The translations under genes and the position numbers were made by a program. Below are positions 23,476 through 33,488 of a stretch of 64,000 nucleotides of DNA, piece after piece (the stretch's first letter is position 1; each line of letters starts with the position of its first letter). The DNA lies in contig NZ_CP127390.1 in assembly GCF_030286045.1 (NCBI RefSeq), forward strand, positions 248,001 through 312,000, in the 5' to 3' direction. Under the pieces are notes generated by a model. That model was not told the DNA's origin. It was given only the letters and a program-made list of their open reading frames with translations, and did no database searches. Origin of the DNA: Propionimicrobium sp. PCR01-08-3 (GTDB lineage: Bacteria > Actinomycetota > Actinomycetes > Propionibacteriales > Propionibacteriaceae).

Positions 23476-26400
23476 GTGAGCTTCCGGGGACTTTTCACAA
23501 CACTTGCGGCCGATCGCGGCGTAGCCGAGGCCATCAGTGACGCCAAGGCGGGGCTGTCCGCGAACGAGCTGGATTGCGCGCCCGCCGGGCGTCCACCATT
23601 GATTGGCACCCTCGCCGCTGCCACCGATCGTCCGATACTCGTTGTCACGTCCACCTTCAGGGAAGCCGAACAGCAGACCGCTGTGCTGGGTTCGCTGCTC
23701 GGCGAAGACCAGGTGACCTACTACCCGGCCTGGGAGACCTTGCCGCACGAGCGCCTCAGCCCGCGCTCCGATACGGTCGGACGCCGGCTCGCCGTGCTGC
23801 GCGCCATCAAAGGCAAAGGTGAGCAGCCCGCACCCAAAGTTGTGGTCGCACCGATCCGCTCGATGCTCCAACCTCAGGTGGCAGGGCTGGCAGATCTGCG
23901 TCCGGTGGCTCTCAAAGTCGGCGCCGACTACGAGATGAGCAGGCTGACCGCCGATCTGGTGGCGGCCGCCTACCAGCGCGTCGACCTGGTCGAACGACGT
24001 GGCGAATTCGCGGTCCGTGGCGGCATCGTCGATGTCTTTCCGCCCACCGAAGAGCACCCGGTCCGAATCGACTTCTTCGGCGACGAGATCGACACCATCA
24101 CCTACTTTCATGTCGCCGACCAACGCTCGACCGACGACACCGTCGACCGGATCATCGCCGCCCCCTGCCGCGAGCTCCTGCTCACCAAGAAGGTGCGGGC
24201 CCGCGCCGCCGCGCTGATCGACGACCACCCCGAACTCTCCGAGATGCTGGAGAAGATCGCCGAAGGTCAGGCGACCGAGGGCATGGAGGCCCTGATTCCG
24301 GCGCTGGTCGACAAACTCGAGCTTCTCATCGATGTGCTTCCACCTAGCACATTGATTCTGGTGAACGATCCGGAACTGGTGCGTACCCGCGCCGAGGATC
24401 TGGTGCGCACCAGCCTGGAGTTCTTGCACGCGGGCTGGGCATCGGCCGCGTCCGGAGGCAAGGCCCCCATCGACATGGGTGCCAGCGCCTACCAGCAGCT
24501 CGCCGATGTGCGCTCGCACGCGCTGGAGCGCGGCCAGAGCTGGTGGTCACTGTCGCCATTCGTCTCCTCCCCAGATGCCGAAGACACCGAGCAGCTGGGC
24601 TTGGCAGATGTCGGTAGCTGGCACGGCGACGTATCGGGTTTCGTGCAGCAGATCAGCCAAGATGTCTCCGACGGCTGGCGGGTGCTGCTCAGTGTGGAGG
24701 GCTCCGGCCAGGCGAGCCGCATGGCCGAAGTGCTGCGTGACAACGACATTCCCTCACACATCGTGGACGATCTCGACCAGCTGCCGGAGCCGGAACCGGT
24801 CGTGCAGATCTTTCGCAGTGGCATGCATTCCGGCTGGCGGGCACCCGGCATCAAACTGGTCGTCCATGCCGCGAGCGACATCACGGGCGCCCTGCCGACC
24901 GCCGAACGCTCGGCCCGCAAGATGCCTACCAAGAGGCGCAACCAGGTCGTCCCGATGGAGCTCAAGAAGGGCGACCCGCTGGTACATCAGCAGCATGGCG
25001 TCGGACGCTACGTCGAGATGGTCACCCGGACGGTGGCAGGTGCTACCAGGGAGTACCTGGTGGTCGAATACGCGCCGTCGAAGCGCGGCCAGCCCGGCGA
25101 CCGGCTCTACGTGCCGATGGATCAGCTGGACGAAGTCTCCCGCTACGTCGGCGGCGAAACCCCGCAACTCGACAAGATGGGCGGGGCCGACTGGAAGGCC
25201 CGCAAATCCCGCGCCCGCAAGGCGGTTCGCGAGATCGCGGCCGGGCTGATCAAGCTCTACGCGGCCCGGCAGGCCACCAAGGGCCACGCCTTCGGGCCGG
25301 ACACCCCGTGGCAGCGCGAGCTGGAGGATTCGTTCAGTTTCACCGAGACCCCCGACCAGCTGTCGTGTATCAACGACGTCAAACACGACATGGAGCAGAT
25401 CATCCCGATGGACCGGCTGGTCTGTGGCGATGTCGGCTACGGCAAGACCGAGATCGCGGTGCGTGCCGCGTTCAAGGCCGTGCAGGACGGCAAGCAGGTC
25501 GCCATCCTGGTTCCGACCACGCTGCTCGTCCAACAGCACACGCAGACCTTCGCCGACCGCTATGCCGGGTTCCCGGTGACCATCGCGTCCTTGAGCCGCT
25601 TCCAGTCGGCGGCCGAGACCAAGAAGACCATCGAGGGCCTGGCGTCCGGACGCGTCGACGTGGTGATCGGCACCCACCGGCTGCTCAGCGAGTCCGTGCA
25701 TTTCAAGGATCTCGGCCTGGTGATCGTCGACGAGGAGCAGCGGTTCGGCGTCGAGCACAAGGAGGCCCTCAAGAAGATGAGGGTGAACGTCGACGTGCTG
25801 TCGATGAGCGCCACACCCATCCCGAGGACGCTCGAGATGGCGGTCACCGGCATCCGCGAGATGTCGACCATCGCCACCCCGCCGGAGGAACGCCACCCGG
25901 TGCTGACCTTCGCCGGGGGCTATGACCAAGGTCAGGTGGCCGCCGCGATCAGACGCGAACTGGCTCGTGAGGGCCAGGTCTTCTATGTGCACAACCGGGT
26001 GCAGGATATCGAGAAGGTAGCCGGCGAGATCCGCCAGGCGGTGCCCGAGGCGACCATCGTCACCGCGCACGGCAAGATGGGGGAGCGGGCACTCGAAAAG
26101 GTGATGTTCGACTTCTGGGAGCGCCGCATCGATGTGCTGGTCTGCACCACCATCGTCGAGGCGGGCATCGATGTTTCGACCGCCAACACCTTGATCGTCG
26201 ACCGGGCCGACCGGATGGGCCTGTCGCAGCTGCATCAGCTGCGCGGCCGGGTCGGACGCAGCCGCGAGCGTGGCTACGCCTACTTCTTGTATCCGCCCGA
26301 GAAGCCGTTGACCGAGACCGCGCATGACCGGCTGTCGGCGCTGGCCGCCAACAACGACCTGGGCGCGGGCATGGCGATCGCCATGAAGGACCTGGAGATC

Positions 26401-27009
26401 CGCGGTGCCGGCAACCTGCTGGGCGACGAACAATCCGGGCACATCGCCGATGTCGGCTTCGACCTCTACATCAGGATGGTCGGCGAAGCCGTCGCCGACT
26501 ACCGCGGCGAGGATACCGGCGAAGAAGAAGCCGAGATGCGCATCGAACTCCCGGTGGACGCCCACCTACCCACTGACTACGTCGAATCGGAGCGGCTACG
26601 CCTCGAGATGTATCGCAGACTCGCAGAAGTGCGTAGTGAGGACGACATCGCTCAGGTTCGCGACGAGTTGTGTGACCGGTACGGCCCGTTGCCGGCGCCC
26701 ACCGAGGCGCTGCTCGACGTGGCCCGATTCCGGCTGGCCTGCCGCGAGGCCGGCATCACCGAGGTCATGGCCCAGGGCAATTTCATCCGTTTCGCCCCGG
26801 TCGCCGAGCTGCCCGAATCGCGCCAGCTGCGGCTGCAGCGCGTCCATCCGGGAACGTTGATCAAGGCGCAGGCAAATGTCGCGCTGGTGCCGCGTCCACG
26901 CACCAGCGGAGTGCCCAGCGTCGCCGTCGAAGGCGAAGACCTGTTGAAATGGGCGTCCCAGGTGGTGGCGATCTTCAATACGAGGCAACTGGCGAGTGCC
27001 CGCACATGA
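23476..27009 (+). CDS. mfd: Transcription-repair coupling factor
   Basis: Mfd removes RNA polymerase stalled at DNA lesions and recruits UvrA. The 1177-residue protein contains the UvrB-like N-terminal modules (FPPTEEHPVRIDFFGDEID about residue 191), the RNA polymerase interaction domain (KKGDPLVHQQHGVGRYVEM about 497), a RecG-like translocase with Walker A GDVGYGKTEIAVRAAF (about 651) and VDEEQRFGVEH (about 753), and a C-terminal TRCF domain. The start is GTG at 23476, 22 bases after pth. Confidence 0.97.
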   Translation: MSFRGLFTTLAADRGVAEAISDAKAGLSANELDCAPAGRPPLIGTLAAATDRPILVVTSTFREAEQQTAVLGSLLGEDQVTYYPAWETLPHERLSPRSDTVGRRLAVLRAIKGKGEQPAPKVVVAPIRSMLQPQVAGLADLRPVALKVGADYEMSRLTADLVAAAYQRVDLVERRGEFAVRGGIVDVFPPTEEHPVRIDFFGDEIDTITYFHVADQRSTDDTVDRIIAAPCRELLLTKKVRARAAALIDDHPELSEMLEKIAEGQATEGMEALIPALVDKLELLIDVLPPSTLILVNDPELVRTRAEDLVRTSLEFLHAGWASAASGGKAPIDMGASAYQQLADVRSHALERGQSWWSLSPFVSSPDAEDTEQLGLADVGSWHGDVSGFVQQISQDVSDGWRVLLSVEGSGQASRMAEVLRDNDIPSHIVDDLDQLPEPEPVVQIFRSGMHSGWRAPGIKLVVHAASDITGALPTAERSARKMPTKRRNQVVPMELKKGDPLVHQQHGVGRYVEMVTRTVAGATREYLVVEYAPSKRGQPGDRLYVPMDQLDEVSRYVGGETPQLDKMGGADWKARKSRARKAVREIAAGLIKLYAARQATKGHAFGPDTPWQRELEDSFSFTETPDQLSCINDVKHDMEQIIPMDRLVCGDVGYGKTEIAVRAAFKAVQDGKQVAILVPTTLLVQQHTQTFADRYAGFPVTIASLSRFQSAAETKKTIEGLASGRVDVVIGTHRLLSESVHFKDLGLVIVDEEQRFGVEHKEALKKMRVNVDVLSMSATPIPRTLEMAVTGIREMSTIATPPEERHPVLTFAGGYDQGQVAAAIRRELAREGQVFYVHNRVQDIEKVAGEIRQAVPEATIVTAHGKMGERALEKVMFDFWERRIDVLVCTTIVEAGIDVSTANTLIVDRADRMGLSQLHQLRGRVGRSRERGYAYFLYPPEKPLTETAHDRLSALAANNDLGAGMAIAMKDLEIRGAGNLLGDEQSGHIADVGFDLYIRMVGEAVADYRGEDTGEEEAEMRIELPVDAHLPTDYVESERLRLEMYRRLAEVRSEDDIAQVRDELCDRYGPLPAPTEALLDVARFRLACREAGITEVMAQGNFIRFAPVAELPESRQLRLQRVHPGTLIKAQANVALVPRPRTSGVPSVAVEGEDLLKWASQVVAIFNTRQLASART

Positions 27010-27028
27010 CCCGAGTAGACTCGCCGAT

Positions 27029-27556
27029 GTGAAATCTTGCATGAAGGTGCTTACCGGAGCAGCGCTGGGGGTTGTCGGGGTTGCGGCACTGAGCGGGTGC
27101 TCGCCTGCGAGCGGAACCGCGGCGCTCGTCAACGACGTCGCGATCCCTGATGCTCGGGTCACGTCGTTCGCGGAAGGCTGCTCGGCGGTCTTGGCGTCGT
27201 CGCCTCAGCTTGCCCAAAGCCCCAACCAGCTGCGTCCGCAGATGGTCAAGTGGGCCGTGCTCGATGAGATGAGCCGTCAGCAAGCCGAGCAGATGGGCAG
27301 CAATGCGCCCGACGATGCGCAGATGCGGGACTACATCGAGCAGTCCGGGCTGAGCCAACTGCTGGGGAACGGCGAGTGCGCGGAGGCGGCGCTCGGGGTC
27401 GCCAGGCATGATCTGATCGCGCTGAGCCTCGGCTCGAATATGGACTCCTACTTCGGGGCATACACCGTTGAGGTCAACCCCAGATACGGCACCTGGGACC
27501 AAGCCAATCTCGCGGTGAGCGGCTCGGGTTCGCTGTCGGAGCTGGTGGATCTTTGA
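27029..27556 (+). CDS. SurA-N-like lipoprotein
   Basis: A 175-residue lipoprotein. The signal peptide ends in a lipobox (ALSGC). The mature part begins with TAALVNDVAIPDARV, which resembles the SurA/PrsA N-terminal chaperone domain, but no peptidyl-prolyl isomerase domain follows. A lipoprotein between mfd and eno is common in actinobacteria (lpqU in mycobacteria occupies that slot). The start could be GTG 27029 or ATG 27041; both leave a workable signal peptide. Its end overlaps the mazG start. Confidence 0.75.
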   Translation: MKSCMKVLTGAALGVVGVAALSGCSPASGTAALVNDVAIPDARVTSFAEGCSAVLASSPQLAQSPNQLRPQMVKWAVLDEMSRQQAEQMGSNAPDDAQMRDYIEQSGLSQLLGNGECAEAALGVARHDLIALSLGSNMDSYFGAYTVEVNPRYGTWDQANLAVSGSGSLSELVDL

Positions 27557-28329
27557 GCGAACCGTACCCTCGTGCGTCGCATCATGAGCCCTCCTCACAC
27601 CCCCTGGTCAGTTCTGGTGGGCCTTCGAGCGAGCTGCATGAGCAGGACCGGTACGACGACATCATCACCGACGGGGACGTTGCCGGTGTCGGTGAACATT
27701 TGAGCGAACTGCAGAGGCTCGCCGGGGTGATGCAGCGGCTACGTGCCGACTGCCCTTGGGACGCGAAGCAGACCCACCGGTCGTTGGTGACCCATCTGAT
27801 CGAGGAAACCGCCGAGGTGGTGGACGCGGTCGAAGCCGATCCGATCCAGGACACCGATCTGCGAGAAGAGCTCGGTGATCTGCTGATGCAGGTCTACTTT
27901 CATGCCGAGATCGCCCGGCGTGATGGCCGCTTCGATATCGAAGACGTCGCCCGCGGCATCTGCGACAAGCTCGTCGCCCGGCACCCCTGGGTTTTCTCCC
28001 AGGCCGACGATCCGGACGATCTGGCCGGCACCTGGGAACAGGCCAAGCAGGCCGAGAAGAAGAGGACGAGCGCTCTCGAGGGCATCCCCGAATCATTGAA
28101 TACGCTGGCCAGAGCCGGAAAGGTGGTCTCGCGCAGCCGGGCCATGCAGGTTCCGGTCGAGCTGGCATCGGAGCCCATCACCGCGGACGCCGGGCGCGAG
28201 ATCCTGGCGATCGTCCAACGGGCCCAGGCGAGTGGGGTGGACGCAGACCAGGCCACCCGCGATGCACTGCGCGTCCTGGAAAACCAGGTGCGTGAAAACG
28301 AGTTGCACTCACGAGCGTCAGGTTCGTGA
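27553..28329 (+). CDS. mazG: Nucleoside triphosphate pyrophosphohydrolase MazG
   Basis: MazG hydrolyses (d)NTPs, including damaged ones, to monophosphate and pyrophosphate. The MazG core is LRADCPWDAKQTHRSLVTHL (about residue 64) followed by IEETAEVVDAVE with the metal-binding E-E-x-x-E pattern, and LREELGDLLMQVYFHAEIA (about 103). The start is uncertain: TTG 27553 overlaps the lipoprotein stop, but later starts are possible because the first ~45 residues are non-conserved. Length 258 compares with about 260-320 in relatives. Confidence 0.92.
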   Translation: MSEPYPRASHHEPSSHPLVSSGGPSSELHEQDRYDDIITDGDVAGVGEHLSELQRLAGVMQRLRADCPWDAKQTHRSLVTHLIEETAEVVDAVEADPIQDTDLREELGDLLMQVYFHAEIARRDGRFDIEDVARGICDKLVARHPWVFSQADDPDDLAGTWEQAKQAEKKRTSALEGIPESLNTLARAGKVVSRSRAMQVPVELASEPITADAGREILAIVQRAQASGVDADQATRDALRVLENQVRENELHSRASGS

Positions 28330-28387
28330 TGCACCCGATACGCTAAGTAATGGATTAGACAATCCGATCTGTACAAAGAAAGGGTAG

Positions 28388-29683
<1,296 letters not shown>

Positions 29684-29849
29684 TCATCACTTCGAACAAG
29701 ATCGAGTGAGGAACAAGCCTTCATCCGTCGAGGGCCGCGCGGTAGGCGGAAAGCGGCGGATTCAGGACAAGGTTGCTTGTTCTTCGCGAGATCGAGAATG
29801 GGTGGCGACGCGAAGTGCTGCCCCCCAAGTGAGTGATTGCTGAATCTCT

Positions 29850-29893
29850 AACGGTGTCGGCCTCGTGTTTTCGGACGCGGGGCCGACACCGTT
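29850..29893 (+). terminator. Probable eno terminator
   Basis: A perfect 13-base-pair stem (AACGGTGTCGGCC and its complement, arms 29850-29862 and 29881-29893) lies about 165 bases after eno, followed by a short T-containing tail (TTTCGTT). The bases 29684-29849 hold no gene. Confidence 0.75.
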
Positions 29894-29948
29894 TCGTTCG
29901 CGCGCTGCGGGCATCTCGGCTGCCCATCACAGCCGCGCCCGATTTCGG

Positions 29949-29978
29949 CAGCCGCGCCAGGTATATCTGGCGCGGCTG
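29949..29978. repeat. 12-bp-arm inverted repeat
   Basis: Arms CAGCCGCGCCAG / CTGGCGCGGCTG around a GTATAT loop. The hairpin is bracketed by direct GATTTCGG copies at 29941 and 29981. Role unknown; a second terminator or a mobile hairpin are options. Confidence 0.7.
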
Positions 29979-30111
29979 TCGATTTCGGGCGCGGGAACGC
30001 TTTGACCGGAGCGTGAAGATCACAGTCTGGCCGGCCGGCTCGGGCGCGACGCTGGTTGATCCGACCCCTGGCCGGTGGGCGCCGGGGCCCCAGCAAGCAC
30101 GAGCCCGGAAA

Positions 30112-30181
30112 GTTCGTCCTCACGAAAGCCGACCGTCCTCACAAAACACGGTGAGTGTTCTCGCATTTCGTGAGGACGAAC
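30112..30181. repeat. Long inverted repeat with nested stem in gene-free region
   Basis: Sixteen-base perfect arms (30112-30127 starting GTTCGTCCTCAC, and 30166-30181) enclose 38 bases that contain a second CTCAC/GTGAG stem. The whole interval 29684-30309 (626 bases) has no supported gene; it contains this structure, the eno terminator and the hairpin at 29949. The ftsB-like promoter must lie after 30181. Confidence 0.75.
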
Positions 30182-30309
30182 GCCAGCGTTTGGGTTCCGG
30201 CGGCGTTCCACATCCGGTGACGGGGACCCGACGGGGTACTCTCGTAGCGCCGCTGGTTTTGTGACCGATGGTGGAATGGTTTGAGAGATGCGCAGGGGAG
30301 GTGTTGTGG

Positions 30310-30984
30310 GTGGAATCAGGCAGAGCTGATCGCCGCACGGGTTCGCGTCCGGGTGGACGTGCACGGGCCGCCGATACCCCCAGCACCAGGACCGCATCGC
30401 GTTCATCGGGACGCAATAGTTCGTCGAAGACACGCGACAGAAAGGCGTCCAAGGACTCGGCGCAGAAGACGGCGTCCACCCCCAGCACCCAGAGCGCAGG
30501 CGAGAACCCGGTCAGCGGGGTCGTACTGAGGCTGCGCAGCGGCATGCGGATCACTCAGCGGGCGATCATTTTGGTGCTGGTCATGGTCGTGCTGCTGATC
30601 AGCTATGCGACCACGCTGCGGGTCTATTTCAATCAGCAGTATCAGATGGGGCAGGCCCGCCAGGCGATCGCCGAGCATCAGCAGTCGATCACCGATCTGA
30701 CCGACGAGATCGCCCGTTGGCAGGACCCCGAATATGTGAAGACCCAGGCGCGCGAGAGGCTCGGCTGGGTGATGCCCGGTGAGACCGGATACCAGGTGGT
30801 CGGGCCCGACAACGAGCCCTATGCGGGCGGCAGTCAGATCGGTTCGGCGCAGTTGCCGGAGGGCGAATACGGCACGACTTGGTGGGACAGGATGTGGGGA
30901 TCCGTGGTGACCGCCGATGATCCTGAACCTGACGAGCCCGATCCCGGCCCCGTGGTGACTGCCGATCCGACCGAGGGACCCTGA
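30310..30984 (+). CDS. FtsB/DivIC-type septum formation protein
   Basis: A bitopic division protein. A long Ser/Thr/Arg-rich cytoplasmic N-terminus (about 80 residues) precedes one transmembrane helix (AIILVLVMVVLLISYATTL), a coiled-coil (QARQAIAEHQQSITDLTDEI) and the conserved WQDPEYVKTQARERLGWVMPGE block of the DivIC family. The C-terminal tail is acidic and Pro-rich. Start: GTG 30310 is favoured by GGGGAGG 9 bases upstream; an ATG at 30268 is in frame. It lies in the conserved eno-ftsB-DUF501-ppx order. It is expected to act with FtsL and FtsQ at the septum. Confidence 0.85.
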   Translation: MESGRADRRTGSRPGGRARAADTPSTRTASRSSGRNSSSKTRDRKASKDSAQKTASTPSTQSAGENPVSGVVLRLRSGMRITQRAIILVLVMVVLLISYATTLRVYFNQQYQMGQARQAIAEHQQSITDLTDEIARWQDPEYVKTQARERLGWVMPGETGYQVVGPDNEPYAGGSQIGSAQLPEGEYGTTWWDRMWGSVVTADDPEPDEPDPGPVVTADPTEGP

Positions 30985-31213
30985 ATCCCGTGCACCGATT
31001 CGAGTGCTCATTGGGAGTTGGCTCGGTTTCGAGGATCTGAGGAGAGTCCGCTGGTTCAGGATTTGGGGGTGGCTGTTCTGGTCGAGGACTCTTCGGCTAG
31101 ATCCGTCGGTTTTCTTTCGGCCGAGCTGATGCATCACGGCCCTGGCTCTCCCGGTATCCTTTCGCTGGGTGCGATTGGGTCATCGCAGAACGAAAACGAA
31201 GGTTGCGAGTTTG

Positions 31214-31735
31214 GTGGTTGACTACGAGACATTCACTGAGGCGGACGCCCAGTTTGCGCAAGCACAACTCGGGCGGGTGATGCGTGGTGTGGCCGGGGTT
31301 GCCTACCGTTGCCCGAGCGGACATCCGGGGGTGCTCGCGACCTATCCGAGGCTGCCGGGCGGGCCGCCATTCCCGACCACTTACTATCTGATCTGCCCCA
31401 ACGCGGTGCTCGCCGCCTCGAGGCTGGAGGCGTCCGGAATCATGGCCGAGATGACCGCCCGGCTCGGTGAGGACACCCAGCTCGCTGCTCGCTACCGGGC
31501 TGCGCACGAGGCGTATCTTGCCGACCGCGCGGCGCTGGCGTCCGAGATCGGGGATGAGGTGCCCGAGATCGCAGGGTTCAGCGCGGGCGGCATGCCGATC
31601 AGAGTGAAATGCCTGCATGCGCTGGTGGCGCATTCGCTGGCCGCCGGGCTTGGTGTGAACCCGATCGGGGACGAAGCCCTGGCCCTGATGGGAGACTTCT
31701 GCTCGGCTCCGGCGGACGAGAGCGTCAACGGTTAG
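31214..31735 (+). CDS. DUF501 family protein
   Basis: A 173-residue protein of the DUF501 family, function unknown. The conserved YRCPSGHPGVLATYPRLPGG segment (about residue 33), PFPTTYYLICP and C-terminal RVKCLHALVAHSLA with NPIGD are all present; three conserved Cys could bind a metal or be redox-active. The start is uncertain (GTG 31214 or 31217). It sits between ftsB and ppx as in most actinobacteria. Confidence 0.85.
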   Translation: MVDYETFTEADAQFAQAQLGRVMRGVAGVAYRCPSGHPGVLATYPRLPGGPPFPTTYYLICPNAVLAASRLEASGIMAEMTARLGEDTQLAARYRAAHEAYLADRAALASEIGDEVPEIAGFSAGGMPIRVKCLHALVAHSLAAGLGVNPIGDEALALMGDFCSAPADESVNG

Positions 31736-31818
31736 AGATTGTGCGTGGCTTATCGTGGTTTCAACGTTCATCTTTGGTGGGCGTAGGCAGATGGTGAAAG
31801 GCACACTCGGGACGGAGA

Positions 31819-32784
31819 ATGATGGCTGAGACGGTAGCCGCGCTGGATTGCGGCACGAATACGTTGCGGTTGCTCGTCGCGACGGCGGACGAGACCGGGA
31901 ACTTGAAGGAGTTCTGCCGGGAATTGCGGTTCGCCGGGCTCGGCCAGGGCGTTGATCAGTCGGGTGTGTTCGCGGACGAGGCGATGGCCCGCGGCTGGGC
32001 GATCGTCGACGAATACGTGCCGATGATCCGCAAGTTCGGCGCGACGAAGGCACGGTTCGTCGCCACGTCGGCGGCCCGCGACGCCGCAAACCGGGACGTG
32101 TTCTTCGATGGCGTCCGCGAGCGGCTGGGAATCGAGCCGGAGCTGATCAGCGGGGACGAAGAGGCGGCGTTGTCCTTCAGCGGGGCGATTTCGGGAATCG
32201 ATCTTGGCGAAGGCTCGCAGGCCGCGACCGGAGCAGTACTGGTGATGGACTCCGGCGGCGGATCGACCGAACTGGTGCGTGGCGACCGGAGCGGCGAGAT
32301 GAGTCAGGACATCAGCTTGAATATCGGGTCGCGGCGCGTCCGCGAGCGGTATCTGCACGATGATCCGCCGACCGCCGAGCAGATCGGGCAGGCGCGCGTC
32401 GAGATCAATCGGATGTTGGACGAATGCCCGGTCGAGTTGAGCGATATCGAGACATTCATCGGGGTTGCGGGCACGGTCACCACGATGGCGGCGCTGCACC
32501 TGGGGCTCAAGGAGTATGACCGCGAGCAGGTGCACGGCTGCGAGATGACCACCGCTGACGTCGAATCGCTTGCTGACAAGCTGCTCGGCATGAGCGCGGA
32601 GCAGATCTTGGCTCTCGGCCCGGTCGCGCCGGAGCGAGCCAAGGTGCTGTCCGGGGGTGCACTGGTCGTGGCGGAGGTGACCAAACGGGTTCCGGTGAAC
32701 CTACAAGCCAGCGAATCCGATATTCTCGATGGCGTCGTTTGGTCGATCTTGCGCGATGGCAAAGGCCACCCGCTCGCGGACTGA
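31819..32784 (+). CDS. ppx: Exopolyphosphatase / guanosine pentaphosphate phosphohydrolase family
   Basis: A 320-residue ASKHA-fold phosphatase that degrades polyphosphate and/or pppGpp. Phosphate-binding motifs AALDCGTNTLRLLVA near the N-terminus and VMDSGGGSTELV (about residue 144) are intact, as is AGTVTTMAAL (about 217). It is the short actinobacterial form with no C-terminal HD domain. ATG 31819 is followed by a second ATG at 31822; GGAG lies just upstream. It is followed by a tRNA gene after 4 bases. Confidence 0.93.
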   Translation: MMAETVAALDCGTNTLRLLVATADETGNLKEFCRELRFAGLGQGVDQSGVFADEAMARGWAIVDEYVPMIRKFGATKARFVATSAARDAANRDVFFDGVRERLGIEPELISGDEEAALSFSGAISGIDLGEGSQAATGAVLVMDSGGGSTELVRGDRSGEMSQDISLNIGSRRVRERYLHDDPPTAEQIGQARVEINRMLDECPVELSDIETFIGVAGTVTTMAALHLGLKEYDREQVHGCEMTTADVESLADKLLGMSAEQILALGPVAPERAKVLSGGALVVAEVTKRVPVNLQASESDILDGVVWSILRDGKGHPLAD

Positions 32785-32788
32785 ACGA

Positions 32789-32861
32789 GCCCTCGTAGCC
32801 CAACGGTAGAGGCAGGCGGCTTAAACCCGCTCCAGTATGGGTTCGAGTCCCATCGGGGGCA
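32789..32861 (+). tRNA. Class I tRNA with UAA anticodon (nominally Leu)
   Basis: A 73-base cloverleaf with a 7-pair acceptor (GCCCTCG/CGGGGGC, one wobble), D-loop with GG, anticodon stem GGCGG/CCGCT, loop CTTAAAC (anticodon TAA at 32822-32824), a 5-base variable loop and T-arm ATGGG-TTCGAGT-CCCAT. Discriminator base A; CCA not encoded. Normal tRNA-Leu are class II with a long variable arm, so the isotype is formally Leu by anticodon but the structure is not. Confidence 0.85.
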
Positions 32862-32879
32862 CAGACGATTGAGTTGAGT

Positions 32880-33073
32880 GCAGCGAGCGCTTGCGCTCGG
32901 CTGCCGAGGCGATTGAGTCTGTGATAGGCCGCGAAGCGGCCGAGCACAGTAGGAGAAAGAAGCGCCGAGCTTGCTCGAGCGCTTCTGACGTAGTGACGAA
33001 TGTTGACCAGCGGCGCGAGCGAAGCGAGCAAGGACGCCGAAGGCGTCCGGAGCGCGATAGCGTGACGCCGCTG
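32880..33073. other. Hairpin-dense structured region, possible ncRNA or decayed repeat
   Basis: Five stem-loops lie in 194 bases. They are 32880-32904, 32927-32941 (GGCCGC-GAA-GCGGCC), 32959-32985 (GAAGCGC with inner CGAGC stem), 33032-33048 (GGACGCC-GAA-GGCGTCC) and an outer stem CAGCGGCG/CGCCGCTG (33009-33016 with 33066-33073) that encloses the fourth. GAA triloops recur. No protein is supported: the open frames here are arginine/serine-rich and repeat-driven. It separates the tRNA from a mazF remnant. Confidence 0.6.
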
Positions 33074-33089
33074 GGAACACAGTGAGGGC

Positions 33090-33189
33090 CGTCTGCGATA
33101 GGTGAGACCACCAGCCCGAATCGTTGGCCGCGCTGCTCATGTCCCCGCGCCTGACCAAGATCGACGTGATAGACGGCCCCGCCGATCAC
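33090..33189 (-). pseudogene. MazF/PemK-type toxin remnant, N-terminal fragment
   Basis: Reading leftward from GTG 33189, about 33 residues match the start of MazF-family endoribonucleases: GAVYHVDLGQARGHEQRGQR, then FGLVVSP. After about 33090 the resemblance ends and the frame runs into the hairpin-dense region, so the catalytic C-terminal two-thirds are missing. The start codon overlaps the stop of the antitoxin gene (GTGA), as in an intact pair. Confidence 0.7.
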
Positions 33190-33383
33190 CAAGCTTCCGG
33201 TTCGGCGTTGACGTCTTCATCCTTGAGCCGCTCCGCATCGGCGTGAAACTGCTCAAGCCATGGTTCGTGGTCGAGCAGCCGCAATGCCTGATGCAAAGTG
33301 TCGGAAGTGCTCTCTCCTGGACGGCTTGCTTCACGAAGGATGCGTTCGTCTTCTGCCGTGGGGCGGAAGCGGATCGATGACAT
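33186..33383 (-). CDS. Orphan antitoxin, ribbon-helix-helix-like
   Basis: A 65-residue protein: SSIRFRPTAEDERILREASR (strand and first helix), STSDTLHQALRLLDHE (second helix), then an acidic C-terminal tail suited to toxin binding. It is the first gene of a leftward toxin-antitoxin pair whose MazF-like toxin is truncated. It may persist as an anti-addiction factor or be decaying. Confidence 0.65.
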   Translation of the reverse strand: MSSIRFRPTAEDERILREASRPGESTSDTLHQALRLLDHEPWLEQFHADAERLKDEDVNAEPEAW

Positions 33384-33488
33384 GACGCTGAGTCTACGGG
33401 GGCATAACTCTGTTGGTTGGCTCTGACGTCGTTGGCCCCACTGGGACCAGATATGATAGGTACGTAACTAACATTGGGGGTGAGGGTG

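Noticed and set aside
24754-26565. 603-codon open frame on the minus strand
   Set aside because: Lies wholly antisense to mfd; composition is His/Arg/Val-rich and reflects the codon use of mfd.
29833-30264. 143-codon frame in the gap after eno
   Set aside because: Runs through three inverted repeats and a terminator; arginine-rich random composition.
32821-33192. 123-codon minus-strand frame as an intact toxin
   Set aside because: Only the first ~33 residues match MazF; the remainder is antisense to the hairpin region and the tRNA.
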